Of a DNA stretch of 64,000 bases, positions 42,901 through 51,248 are shown one piece after another. The notes under the pieces are model-generated. The model did not search any database. It saw nothing but the letters and a program-made list of their open reading frames with translations, and was not told the origin of the DNA. Position 1 is the stretch's first letter, and each line of letters opens with the position of its first letter. The stretch covers positions 891,545-955,544 of the forward strand of contig NZ_JACVPY010000002.1 of NCBI RefSeq assembly GCF_018881635.1. The letters are read 5' to 3'. Both the position numbers and the translations under genes were made by a program. This DNA comes from Polynucleobacter sp. UB-Piko-W3. Lineage in GTDB: Bacteria > Pseudomonadota > Gammaproteobacteria > Burkholderiales > Burkholderiaceae.

Positions 42901-43467
42901 ATGACAATAAATAAAACTTGGATTTACGTACTTCTTGCCACTGGATTAGCGCTCTCGCTTGCCGCCTGCGGCAACAAAGAGGATCAAGCAAAGGTCGAGG
43001 CTTGGTTACCGGATACCAAAGTAGTCAAACTGCCAATGGACGACTATGCCGGAATTCCCTTTAATACCACTCGTGAAGAGGCTAAAGAAAAGTTCAATTG
43101 CACGGCTTATGAGCTGTCATTTAGCTGCAAGATTAAAGTAGATGACAAAGAAGAGGCGATTTGGCTCATTTATAACGAGGCTGGGCGTCTCGTTCTAATG
43201 AAAAAGGAATTGGGTTATTACAACAAGCAAACTGGCGATACCATTATTGAGCGCTTCACCATTAAGTATGGCCTTGACTACACTCCATCTGAGGGTCAAG
43301 AAAGCGCATTTGCGGCAGGTATTCGTAAATCAAAGACATATGTTTTTGGCGGAGGTCAAGTCGCCTTCCAGATTGGCCGCAGCTTAAATAATCGCAATGA
43401 ACTGATGCTGGTTTACTTCTTCCCCGAAGATGTCGGCACCACTTTTGCAAAGAGCGTGATGAATTAA
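42901..43467 (+). CDS. lipoprotein of unknown function
   Basis: A 188-residue lipoprotein: signal peptide and lipobox LAAC with the lipidated Cys near residue 23, then a domain of about 160 residues with a FNCTAYELSFSCKI disulfide-like pair and many beta strands (EEAIWLIYNEAGRLVLMKKELGYY). The mature part looks well folded, but I know no family. It stands between the small genes at 42040-42715 and convergent flhB (the stops overlap by four bases). Confidence 0.6.
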   Translation: MTINKTWIYVLLATGLALSLAACGNKEDQAKVEAWLPDTKVVKLPMDDYAGIPFNTTREEAKEKFNCTAYELSFSCKIKVDDKEEAIWLIYNEAGRLVLMKKELGYYNKQTGDTIIERFTIKYGLDYTPSEGQESAFAAGIRKSKTYVFGGGQVAFQIGRSLNNRNELMLVYFFPEDVGTTFAKSVMN

Positions 43468-44597
43468 AGCAAGGGCTTATTGGGTTTTATTTGCTCGGGA
43501 ATGAAACTCACTTCAGGAATTTGACCTTCAACACCACCTGACTCCTTAACCTCATAAGCCCAAGCCAAAATTTTGGCAATTGCCTCAAAAAGTGACATTG
43601 GAATAGCCTCACCTATTTCAAGTTGACTATATAAATACCGCGCTAATGGCGGTATTTGAGCAACGGGGACATCGTGCTCTCTAGCCACCTCCTGAATACG
43701 CAGTGCAACTAAGTCCATTCCTTTGGCAATCACAATTGGCGCAGACATCTTTTCCATGTCATAGCGCAGCGCGACTGAATAGTGCTCTGGGTTGGCTAAC
43801 ACGACATCGGCGCGCTCAATAGCCGCCATCATTCGAGAAGAAGCAATCTGTCGCTGTCTTTGCCGTAAGCGTTGCTTAATCTCAGGAGAGCCCTCAGACT
43901 CTTTCATCTCCTGCTTCATTTCTTCAGGACTCATCCGAATTTGCTTGCGAAAGTTAAACCATTGCAACCAACCATCACCAATAGCAATTAACAACAGGGG
44001 CGCCATTAATAACAAGAAGCCATTTAATATGAAAAAGGAGGTGTGCAACAGTGCGGCATCAAAATCCTGACTCACAATTGATCGCACATAAACAAAAAGG
44101 CCAGATAAATAGCCAAGACCTATACCTAGAACCAAGGTTGTTTTTAAAATGTTCTTAACGAGCTCTGCTAACGCAATTAGGGAGACCATTCTTCCAAGAC
44201 CCGCAATAAAGTCTAATCGCCCCATATCAAACTGTGGAGCAAAGTAAGCGCGAAAGTTCACTAGGGATAAGGGGGCAAATAATGCTACTAGCCAAATAGG
44301 CAGGAAAATGAGGCTCAATAAAAGCAACACAACCAGAAATGTGCCTCCCATCCATTCTTGGATATGATCTAAGAGTGCAATTGGCTTAGAAAACTCAAAA
44401 CTGGATTTTGTCATTAAGACTAACTGCTGCAAAAGCAAAGGGCCAAGAGCAATCAAAAAGATGATGAAAACAGTCAACAGGGCAAAGGTTGCAATATCCC
44501 TTGATTGTGGGAGCTGCCCTTGCTCACGGGCACGTAAAATTCGCTGCTCACTCGGCTCTAATTCCCGTTCCTGAGCATTATCTCCGCCTTCAGCCAA
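43464..44597 (-). CDS. flhB: flagellar type III export switch protein FlhB
   Basis: A 377-residue FlhB. Four membrane helices occupy residues about 30-210, and the cytoplasmic domain carries the autocleavage site as NPEH (about residue 267) rather than the classical NPTH, followed by YSVALRYDMEKMSAPIVIAKGMDLVALRIQEVA and the end. Cleavage before Pro lets the switch from hook to filament substrates occur. It is last in the flg/mot run, 56 bases after the Sel1-type lipoprotein gene, so FlhB is here tied to the flgB operon rather than to flhA. Confidence 0.96.
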   Translation of the reverse strand: MAEGGDNAQERELEPSEQRILRAREQGQLPQSRDIATFALLTVFIIFLIALGPLLLQQLVLMTKSSFEFSKPIALLDHIQEWMGGTFLVVLLLLSLIFLPIWLVALFAPLSLVNFRAYFAPQFDMGRLDFIAGLGRMVSLIALAELVKNILKTTLVLGIGLGYLSGLFVYVRSIVSQDFDAALLHTSFFILNGFLLLMAPLLLIAIGDGWLQWFNFRKQIRMSPEEMKQEMKESEGSPEIKQRLRQRQRQIASSRMMAAIERADVVLANPEHYSVALRYDMEKMSAPIVIAKGMDLVALRIQEVAREHDVPVAQIPPLARYLYSQLEIGEAIPMSLFEAIAKILAWAYEVKESGGVEGQIPEVSFIPEQIKPNKPLL

Positions 44598-44653
44598 TCT
44601 TCATCCCCTAAAAAGCACTTTGTTAAGAGGATAAACGATTTAAAACCTTGGCT

Positions 44654-45250
44654 CTAAGGCAGAGTCTTCATAAGGCTAGAGAGCATTGTTTCCGCTTTTT
44701 CCAGCTCAGTGGGGCTCAATTTCGCTTTTAACTGCTTAGCCTCTGTGGCTGCCATGGGATTGCCTGATTTATTAGATAGTGTCATCCAAACGTAAGCTGA
44801 GACTAGGTCTACAGGGGTTTGATTACCATCCTCATAGAGATGCGCCAAGTTGTACTGGCCAGCGGCACTACCGGCCATTGCCGCCTTCTGAAACCAAAAG
44901 AAAGCCATCTGCTCAGCATTTTCTAGGGAAGAGCTCTTTTGATAACGTACCGCCAACTCGAGCATGGCCTGAACATTACCGCCATCAGCAGCCCGATTCA
45001 ACCAAGTCCAACCCTTCTCAAGATTCTTATTGGTGCCGATGCCTTGCAAATACATTAAGGACAAATCGTACTGCGCCTGACTATCACCTGCGTTTGAGAG
45101 TTGCTCAAAAATCTGCAAGGCTTTTTGATATTCACCAGCCTCATATGCAGATCTGGCCTTACGATAATCTGAGCACCCAATGATCAAAAAGGCCAGCAAG
45201 AAAAAAAATGGCACCCTTAGAGCAGAGTGCCAATTTATCAATCGCATCAA
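44654..45250 (-). CDS. Sel1-repeat lipoprotein in the flagellar operon
   Basis: A 198-residue lipoprotein (LIIGC lipobox, lipidated Cys near residue 26) with consecutive Sel1/TPR-like helical repeats: KARSAYEAGEYQKALQIFEQLSNAGDSQAQYDL, then LMYLQGIGTNKNLEKGWTWLNRAADGGNVQAMLELA, and FFWFQKAAMAGSAAGQYNLAHLYEDG. Such repeats mediate protein contacts, placing this on the periplasmic face of the outer or inner membrane. It lies between a small membrane protein gene (13 bases) and flhB (56 bases), so the operon context suggests a flagellar role. Confidence 0.75.
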   Translation of the reverse strand: MMRLINWHSALRVPFFFLLAFLIIGCSDYRKARSAYEAGEYQKALQIFEQLSNAGDSQAQYDLSLMYLQGIGTNKNLEKGWTWLNRAADGGNVQAMLELAVRYQKSSSLENAEQMAFFWFQKAAMAGSAAGQYNLAHLYEDGNQTPVDLVSAYVWMTLSNKSGNPMAATEAKQLKAKLSPTELEKAETMLSSLMKTLP

Positions 45251-45263
45251 AACAAGCCCTCAA

Positions 45264-45665
45264 TTATTTTTTAGCGGCAGGCTGCTTATCTTTAGGTGGT
45301 GCCGGCTTCTTTTCTTCTAAGTCTTCGTCATCTTCTGGCTGTGCATCGGCAGGCTTTAGATTAAGAGCGGGAGTTGGAGGGTCCACACGATAGCTGGCAC
45401 CCAAATCGCTACCAATCATTCTAGCGTAAGCACCAAAGTAGCGCCTACTTAAATCAGGATAGTAAGGGGGACTTGTTAGATATCCTTTGCTACGGATGCA
45501 AGCAGCATTATTCATCGAACCTTCACAACTGGCGATCGCAGAAAGTCTACCTACCTCAAACTGCTCACCCAAGACGAAGCTAAAAATGAGTAGCACTAAA
45601 GGCAGAATGAACCAGAGAAGGACTTTTTTTAGCAGTCGAACAATGCGTTCTAATTTTTCATTCAT
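45264..45665 (-). CDS. small single-pass membrane protein in the flagellar operon
   Basis: A 133-residue protein with an N-terminal membrane helix (LLWFILPLVLLIFSFVLG, about residues 15-32) and a periplasmic part with two cysteines (ASCEGSMNNAACIRS) followed by a Pro/Lys/Glu-rich C-terminal tail (KPAPPKDKQPAAKK). The tail resembles cell-wall-spanning linkers. No family is recognised. It is 27 bases after the gene at 45693 and 13 before the Sel1 lipoprotein, suggesting co-expression with motAB. Confidence 0.6.
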   Translation of the reverse strand: MNEKLERIVRLLKKVLLWFILPLVLLIFSFVLGEQFEVGRLSAIASCEGSMNNAACIRSKGYLTSPPYYPDLSRRYFGAYARMIGSDLGASYRVDPPTPALNLKPADAQPEDDEDLEEKKPAPPKDKQPAAKK

Positions 45666-45692
45666 GCTATGTAATCTCCAATAAATTCAGTA

Positions 45693-46496
45693 TTAATGCT
45701 GTTGCGTTTTCTTACTTCCAGACTTTTGAACTAAATCACTAGGTAATTTTCTCCAAGAAGCGATGGGCTCTTCATTATGCAGTTTTGCATAGACATCGAC
45801 TATACGGGAATCGGCTGGGTTAGCATTTTCTTTCATAGCGTTATACATTTTAGCGCCATCGATCTTATTGCCTTGGCTGATAAATTCAATTGCAGCAGTG
45901 TAATAGTAATTGGTTGCCTTATCTTTACGAGGCTCACCTAAAATCCTTGAGCTATAGATATTTCCCATGTACTGGCAAGCATAGGGATTTTTTTCTTTAG
46001 CTGGGATTGCTAAAAACTTTTCAGCAAGTAAAAATTGCTGTTTTGCATAGCGTCGATATACGGTGGCAGTCAAAATAAAATCAGGATGAGTAATGAGCTC
46101 GGCTTGGGAGTCATAGTAGATGCCGCGCTGGAAGGCAATCAAACCGCGGTAGTAGCTTGCCTGTATATCTCCTGCCGCAGATAACTCATCTAACTTTTGC
46201 AGTATTCGCAGAGCCTCTTTGCTATAACGCAGAACCTCATCCTCAGGCTCAATACACTTTGGGTCTCGCACACAAGCAATCGCTGTAATTGTTTTATCAG
46301 ATGCTTTCTTATAGCGTTTATAGAGCTTTTTAGCTTCAGATGTAGGACCTGCAAAGGGATTGCCGGCATTGATAGATCCGCCTTTAGAGACCTCACCTTG
46401 CGCATCTGCAGCTGGAGGGCGAGTATCGCTTGCAAAACTTAAATTACAAGACAGGGTAATGAGCAGAATTAGGCTAACCCTTGAGATAGTAAACAA
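45693..46496 (-). CDS. exported helical-repeat protein downstream of motB
   Basis: A 267-residue protein with a signal peptide (cleavage near SFA-SD) and a mostly helical mature part with TPR-like pairs (ALRILQKLDELSAAGDIQASYYRGLIAFQRG, YRRYAKQQFLLAEKFLAI, YACQYMGNIYSS). It should be periplasmic. Its start overlaps no gene but lies 3 bases after the motB stop, so it is in the same transcript. In other systems periplasmic partners of MotB (for example MotE- or PomAB-ring proteins) occupy such sites; this one is not recognised as any of them. Confidence 0.65.
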   Translation of the reverse strand: MFTISRVSLILLITLSCNLSFASDTRPPAADAQGEVSKGGSINAGNPFAGPTSEAKKLYKRYKKASDKTITAIACVRDPKCIEPEDEVLRYSKEALRILQKLDELSAAGDIQASYYRGLIAFQRGIYYDSQAELITHPDFILTATVYRRYAKQQFLLAEKFLAIPAKEKNPYACQYMGNIYSSRILGEPRKDKATNYYYTAAIEFISQGNKIDGAKMYNAMKENANPADSRIVDVYAKLHNEEPIASWRKLPSDLVQKSGSKKTQQH

Positions 46497-46499
46497 GGC

Positions 46500-47534
46500 T
46501 TACCTCGCTGGCTTATTTGCTGGAGAGCTTTGCTTGGGCGGTATCTCCATCACGGGCGCTTTAGGAGCATTGTCCTTAGATAAGAATTGCGCTGGTGCGC
46601 GAAGATTAGCCGGAATGTCTTGAGCGCCCTTCTCAATGGTCTCAGGGAGCTTTTCTACAGGACGAACAATAGTCTTTTTTTCTTCCTGCTTAGGCTTTTT
46701 GTTCAGAAGCGTAATAGAGATGCGGCGATTCAAAGGATCATTCAGATCTTCCGGATTTAAAGGGACTGTATTAGCAAAACCAATCACCTGCACAACTAGC
46801 GCAGGGTCTAGGCCGCCAGCAATCAATTCTCGACGGGCTACGTTTGCTCGATCCGTGGATAACTCCCAATTGGTATAACCAGTCTCGCCATTGCCAAACT
46901 TAGCACCATCAGAGTGCCCTTCGATGCGGATCGGGCCTGGCGCCATCTGAATGGATTTACCGATGATGCGTAACAATCGACGTGCTGAGACGCTAGGTAC
47001 AGTACCCCCACTACTAAAGAGCGGCTTGCCCTTCTCATCTACTACCTGAATTCGTAATCCTTCTGAAGTGATATCCATAAAGACCTGGCCTTTGGCATTC
47101 TTGAGCTCAGCGTCAGCCTCTATCTTTTTCTGAATATCCTCTTTAACTAATTCGTTTTTGGTTTTGTCTTTACGAGCATTCTCGACGTCAGTGACAGAGG
47201 AGTCGCTAATTCGGCGCTGCTCAGTATCGGCATCAGCTCGAGATTCCTCACCAACGGTTTTGGTGATGTTGTCACCGCCACCCTTAATAATGCGAGTCGC
47301 ATCTCCAGAACCTTGTCCGCCAGACAGGGAAACGCGCAATGGATTTTGAAAGTATGCAGAAATACCAGCCAAGTCACCCGCTGTTGTAGATCCTAAGACC
47401 CACATCAACAAGAAGAAGGCCATCATGGCCGTTACGAAGTCTGCGTAAGCAATTTTCCAGGCGCCACCGTGATGTCCGTGACCACCTTTTTTAACGCGCT
47501 TAATGACAATAATTGGCGCGTCGCTCTTAGCCAT
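46500..47534 (-). CDS. motB: flagellar motor stator protein MotB
   Basis: A 344-residue MotB. The N-terminal basic segment (KRVKKGGHGHHGGAWKIAYADFVTAMMAFFLLMW) contains the single helix and the proton-binding Asp of YADF (about residue 32). The periplasmic OmpA-like peptidoglycan-binding domain (about 190-300) has the RIEGHSDGAKFG and LSTDRANVARRELI motifs. The C-terminal 45 residues are Pro/Lys-rich and extend beyond the usual end. It follows motA by five bases. Confidence 0.96.
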   Translation of the reverse strand: MAKSDAPIIVIKRVKKGGHGHHGGAWKIAYADFVTAMMAFFLLMWVLGSTTAGDLAGISAYFQNPLRVSLSGGQGSGDATRIIKGGGDNITKTVGEESRADADTEQRRISDSSVTDVENARKDKTKNELVKEDIQKKIEADAELKNAKGQVFMDITSEGLRIQVVDEKGKPLFSSGGTVPSVSARRLLRIIGKSIQMAPGPIRIEGHSDGAKFGNGETGYTNWELSTDRANVARRELIAGGLDPALVVQVIGFANTVPLNPEDLNDPLNRRISITLLNKKPKQEEKKTIVRPVEKLPETIEKGAQDIPANLRAPAQFLSKDNAPKAPVMEIPPKQSSPANKPAR

Positions 47535-47539
47535 AACGC

Positions 47540-48400
47540 TTATTTCCCTTTAACGGCTTTGGTACCCTCATCAAGCTCAGCAAACGTTGGACGTTGATAG
47601 CTAAAGAGAACTTTACGACCAAACTCGACTGCTGCTGCAGGAGGGAAATTACTTAAGCTAGCAATCAAAATAGCTTTGATCGCCATATAGGCGCGAGTAT
47701 CAGATTCTGCGTTTTGCTCAAGTACTTTTGCCACTGGAGAAACAATCGCATAAGCAAGCAAAATACCCAAGAAGGTACCCACTAGCGCAGCACCGATCAA
47801 CTTACCTAGTTCGGCTGGTGGTAAACCAATAGATCCCATGGTGTGAACCACACCCATAACCGCTGCAACAATACCGAATGCTGGCAAGCCGTCACCTACG
47901 TTAGTTACGGAGGCCACTGGGATATGGGTTTCTTGATGATGCACTTCGAGCTCTTGCTCCATCAAGCTCTCAATTTGAATAACGTCTAGAGAGCCGCCAA
48001 GCATCATGCGCAAATAGTCTGTGATGAAATCTACTAAATGATGGTCTTTTGTAATTAAAGGATACTTTTCAAATAAAGGGCTAGCTTCTGGTTCTTCAAT
48101 ATCGCCCTCTAAGGACATCAAACCATCACGCTTAATCTTCTGCAAAATCTCAAACATGAGACAAAGCAAATCTAAGTGCATCTGCTTAACATTGCTTTTA
48201 GATTTAAAAGCACCACCCAAAGCAGACAGCGTTTTTTTCAGATTGATCATGCTATTGGAGGCAATCATCGTGCCAACGGCAGCGCCTACGATGGTCAGAA
48301 CCTCAGTTGGCTGCCACAAAACCATGATATGGCCGCCATGCAGAGCATAGCCTCCAAGGGCACAAGCTAGCGCAATAATCCAACCTATAGGAATATTCAT
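47540..48400 (-). CDS. motA: flagellar motor stator protein MotA
   Basis: A 286-residue MotA with four membrane helices. The N-terminus GWIIALACALGGYALHGGHI, the cytoplasmic loop with the family's charged residues, and the C-terminal pair VVHTMGSIGLPPAELGKLIGAALVGTFLGILLAYAIVSPVA are typical. Together with MotB it forms the proton-driven stator. It lies 18 bases downstream of flgL in the same orientation, so hook, filament-cap junction and stator genes are one transcript here. Confidence 0.96.
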   Translation of the reverse strand: MNIPIGWIIALACALGGYALHGGHIMVLWQPTEVLTIVGAAVGTMIASNSMINLKKTLSALGGAFKSKSNVKQMHLDLLCLMFEILQKIKRDGLMSLEGDIEEPEASPLFEKYPLITKDHHLVDFITDYLRMMLGGSLDVIQIESLMEQELEVHHQETHIPVASVTNVGDGLPAFGIVAAVMGVVHTMGSIGLPPAELGKLIGAALVGTFLGILLAYAIVSPVAKVLEQNAESDTRAYMAIKAILIASLSNFPPAAAVEFGRKVLFSYQRPTFAELDEGTKAVKGK

Positions 48401-48418
48401 ACTTCGATCAACTCAGTT

Positions 48419-49285
48419 TTATAGTTTTGAAAACAAGTTACTAGACTGAAGCTTAGCAAACATCGCCTGAGCTGCGTTTAATAATGTCTGAGCTCTAGTA
48501 TAAGCCGCAGTTGCCTCAGCCATGTCGGTATCGAGCAGGACTGACTGGGAGGAGGCCAATTCGACGCCAAAAGCACTCATGGCTGTCTTTGAAGCATCCA
48601 CCTGGGCAGAGATACCTCCGCTGACCTGCTCCGCCATAGTCAGCTGGTCAAAAGCGGTTTTTAGCCCGGATTCGACCGTAGCAGCAGTCTGGGTAGTTAA
48701 AACCCCCCGGGATTTTTCGTCCAAATAGGTTACAAATTGATTAATACTGACATAAAGCTGTGATTGTTCTGGTGTAGCAAATGCTCCCCCGGCCCCAAAA
48801 GCGTCGGCAAATTTAACACCGGAATCTACCATGACATTTGGCTCAATCTGCACCTGGTTTACGGTATCAGAAAAAATGGCATTTCCGGTCGCATCTTTTG
48901 CAACCATTTGACTTTTAATCGTATCCCGAATTTGCTGAGCCTGAATTTTTAATGCCCCAAAATTCGATGTATTTAATGCGCCATTTTGTGATTGTGTAAA
49001 TGTTTGCTTAAGACTGTTAAGCTCATCAATAATGCTGCCCATTTGAGCTTGAGCAACAGCATGAGATGAAGTTAAAAAATTTTGATTCGATTTGAACATC
49101 TGCAATCGACCAATATCGAAATCTAACCTCACACCTCTTGAGACTGCATATGCATTGTCCGATGCTTTGCTGTACTGCTTGCCAGAACTAATTTTTTTCT
49201 GCCAAGCAGTTGCATCCACTAAGCTGTTATCCATTGCCTGGGTGCCTGCATCTAAAACTTGATTTGAACTAATTCGTATACTCAT
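48419..49285 (-). CDS. flgL: hook-filament junction protein FlgL
   Basis: A 288-residue flagellin-family hook-associated protein. The N-terminal MSIRISSNQVLDAGTQAMDNS and the C-terminal coiled region (AEATAAYTRAQTLLNAAQAMFAKLQ) form the D0 domain; the central variable part is short, so it is a little smaller than the E. coli protein. It links hook to filament with FlgK. The gene is 10 bases after flgK. Confidence 0.92.
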   Translation of the reverse strand: MSIRISSNQVLDAGTQAMDNSLVDATAWQKKISSGKQYSKASDNAYAVSRGVRLDFDIGRLQMFKSNQNFLTSSHAVAQAQMGSIIDELNSLKQTFTQSQNGALNTSNFGALKIQAQQIRDTIKSQMVAKDATGNAIFSDTVNQVQIEPNVMVDSGVKFADAFGAGGAFATPEQSQLYVSINQFVTYLDEKSRGVLTTQTAATVESGLKTAFDQLTMAEQVSGGISAQVDASKTAMSAFGVELASSQSVLLDTDMAEATAAYTRAQTLLNAAQAMFAKLQSSNLFSKL

Positions 49286-49295
49286 TTTTTACTCC

Positions 49296-50792
49296 TTAGT
49301 TCATGATAGATAAAAGTGTGTTGAACATTTGGTTACCTGCCTGCAAAACTTTTGTAGAGGCGGTATAGAGTTGCTGATACTTCAATAAGTTAGCCGCTTC
49401 TTCATCTAAATTAACCCCAGAGATAGAGTCGCGTTGATCTTTCAAATTGGCCATCACTACAGTGTCGGCCTTCTGATTATTTTTCCAGGTAGCAACTTGA
49501 ACACCTACATCATTCACAAAATTAGAAGCTCTAGAAGCAAAAACTGTACTCAATTGCTGCAAGGTATTGGCTTTAGATGACGTGATCAGTGGCGCCCCGC
49601 CATCAACAGCACCAGTAAAGTACTGCAAGAAATTACTTGGGGCTACTGAAACAAAATTAGATGCCTTTAATCCATTAGCAGTCATCAAATTTGCCGGGCT
49701 TGCCAAGTCGTTATAGAGCGACGTCATATCAGCATCAGATGCTATGCTACGAATGTTAGCCGTTCTATCACCGGTTGCTAAACTGGAGTATGTAGTAGAA
49801 CCCACCTTAAATCCAAATATTGCCAAGTTCGTAGCAGATCCCGCAGCACTTTGTGCAGCTCCGTTGGCAACTTTCACTAATGCCAAAGCAATCGTGTCCA
49901 GTTGGCGCACGATGGCAGGCACAAACTCGTTAGATATTTTTAATAATGCTCCTGCTTGTCCACCGTCTAAACTTTGAACTGTAGTTTGAAAACCTTTATC
50001 TGGGCCGTTCTGCAAATTGAAAGTGAGGGCGACATGTTCAAGATCGGAGTTGATGGTGACTTTATTTGCAATTGCTCTCTCAACTAATGGCATTCCTGCT
50101 GCCAACTGAGTAGCAGTCTCATCAGAATTAATGAGGCTTTGTCCGCCAACTAATTTTTGTAGTTGAGACAGTAGGCGATCTCGCTCGTCGAGTAGATCAG
50201 CAGAAGGAGCGCTATTGCCTGGACTATTGGCCTCAATAATTCTTTGATTAATATCGGCTAAGGAAGGTAGTAAGGTATTGACCTGTGCAACGGTGTCAGT
50301 CAAGCCTTTTTGAGCATCGCTTTGTAGCTGAGTCGCCAAAGTACTCATGCCCGTCATTCGCTGGGCAACAGCATTTGCTGTTCCAGAGATGGCACCTGCC
50401 ATCGCTTTATTGGTAGGATCTGCTGCGTAGGTACCAACAGCATTGAAGAAGTCATTTAAAGCCACGTTGAGGCCAGTTGCTTTATCGGCCACCAGTGAAT
50501 CAACCGATTGGGTGTACTGCACCAAGGTGTCAGAATAACTAGATTTAGCCTGCTGATTGAGCAACTGGCCGTTTAATAGCGATGAATATTGACGTGTAAA
50601 GCCCTCAACCGCAAAACTTGACCCGTTTAGCATCAATGAATTAGGTGCCAACTTATCCATAATGGCATTGGCATTGCGCCTGGTATAGCCTTCAACAGAT
50701 GTACCAGCTACGTTTTGTGATGTTGTTAATATGCCAGCTTGAGCAATATTCAAGCCTGCCATTGCTGATTCGGTTATAGAGTAGATACCCAT
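49296..50792 (-). CDS. flgK: hook-associated protein FlgK
   Basis: A 498-residue FlgK. The N-terminal MGIYSITESAMAGLNIAQAGILTTSQNVAGTSVEGYTRR is the flagellar rod-hook signature, the C-terminal GVNLDEEAANLLKYQQLYTASTKVLQAGNQMFNTLL is the matching D0 helix. It is the first hook-filament junction protein. It is secreted through the flagellar export gate and lies 10 bases after flgJ. Confidence 0.95.
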   Translation of the reverse strand: MGIYSITESAMAGLNIAQAGILTTSQNVAGTSVEGYTRRNANAIMDKLAPNSLMLNGSSFAVEGFTRQYSSLLNGQLLNQQAKSSYSDTLVQYTQSVDSLVADKATGLNVALNDFFNAVGTYAADPTNKAMAGAISGTANAVAQRMTGMSTLATQLQSDAQKGLTDTVAQVNTLLPSLADINQRIIEANSPGNSAPSADLLDERDRLLSQLQKLVGGQSLINSDETATQLAAGMPLVERAIANKVTINSDLEHVALTFNLQNGPDKGFQTTVQSLDGGQAGALLKISNEFVPAIVRQLDTIALALVKVANGAAQSAAGSATNLAIFGFKVGSTTYSSLATGDRTANIRSIASDADMTSLYNDLASPANLMTANGLKASNFVSVAPSNFLQYFTGAVDGGAPLITSSKANTLQQLSTVFASRASNFVNDVGVQVATWKNNQKADTVVMANLKDQRDSISGVNLDEEAANLLKYQQLYTASTKVLQAGNQMFNTLLSIMN

Positions 50793-50801
50793 CTTGCTTC
50801 C

Positions 50802-51248
50802 TTATTTAGCCGTACCCAGAAAACCATCTGGTCTTTGCAGAGATTTCAAGGTTTCAGCAGATACCGTAGCTTCTCTCGGCGTATTCAGTGGTTTAACGGC
50901 TATTTCTCCATTTCCGATTAGCTTTCCAGCATTCGCCTGCTGAATCAATTGCTCGGCCATTTTGGTGCCAAAACCCATCCCTTGACCTTTGGACAGCATA
51001 TCGGCCATATGGTCATCCATGATCTCTAGATAGGACTTTGATGTGCTGCTTTGCTCTTCGGTACCGCGTAAATTGGTATTACGCACAGTACTTAACATTT
51101 GACGTATTAAAGTGCGCTCGAAACCTTGGGCAGCCTTTTTGAGCTTTTCCTCATTGCTTGATAAGGCTGGTGCTTGATTATTATTCGCAATAATCCTTGC
51201 ACTACCTTGATCAATCGATGGGGTGATGGCGTTAAGAGCGCTCATCAA
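50802..51248 (-). CDS. flgJ: single-domain rod-binding protein FlgJ
   Basis: A 148-residue protein that corresponds to the N-terminal rod-binding half of FlgJ: KKAAQGFERTLIRQMLSTVRNTNL, then SKSYLEIMDDHMADMLSKGQGMGFGTKMAEQLIQQA. The C-terminal muramidase (glucosaminidase-type) domain of about 150 residues found in enteric and many betaproteobacterial FlgJ is absent. Its start overlaps the flgI stop by four bases (ATGA). Local peptidoglycan must then be opened by another enzyme. Confidence 0.93.
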   Translation of the reverse strand: MMSALNAITPSIDQGSARIIANNNQAPALSSNEEKLKKAAQGFERTLIRQMLSTVRNTNLRGTEEQSSTSKSYLEIMDDHMADMLSKGQGMGFGTKMAEQLIQQANAGKLIGNGEIAVKPLNTPREATVSAETLKSLQRPDGFLGTAK

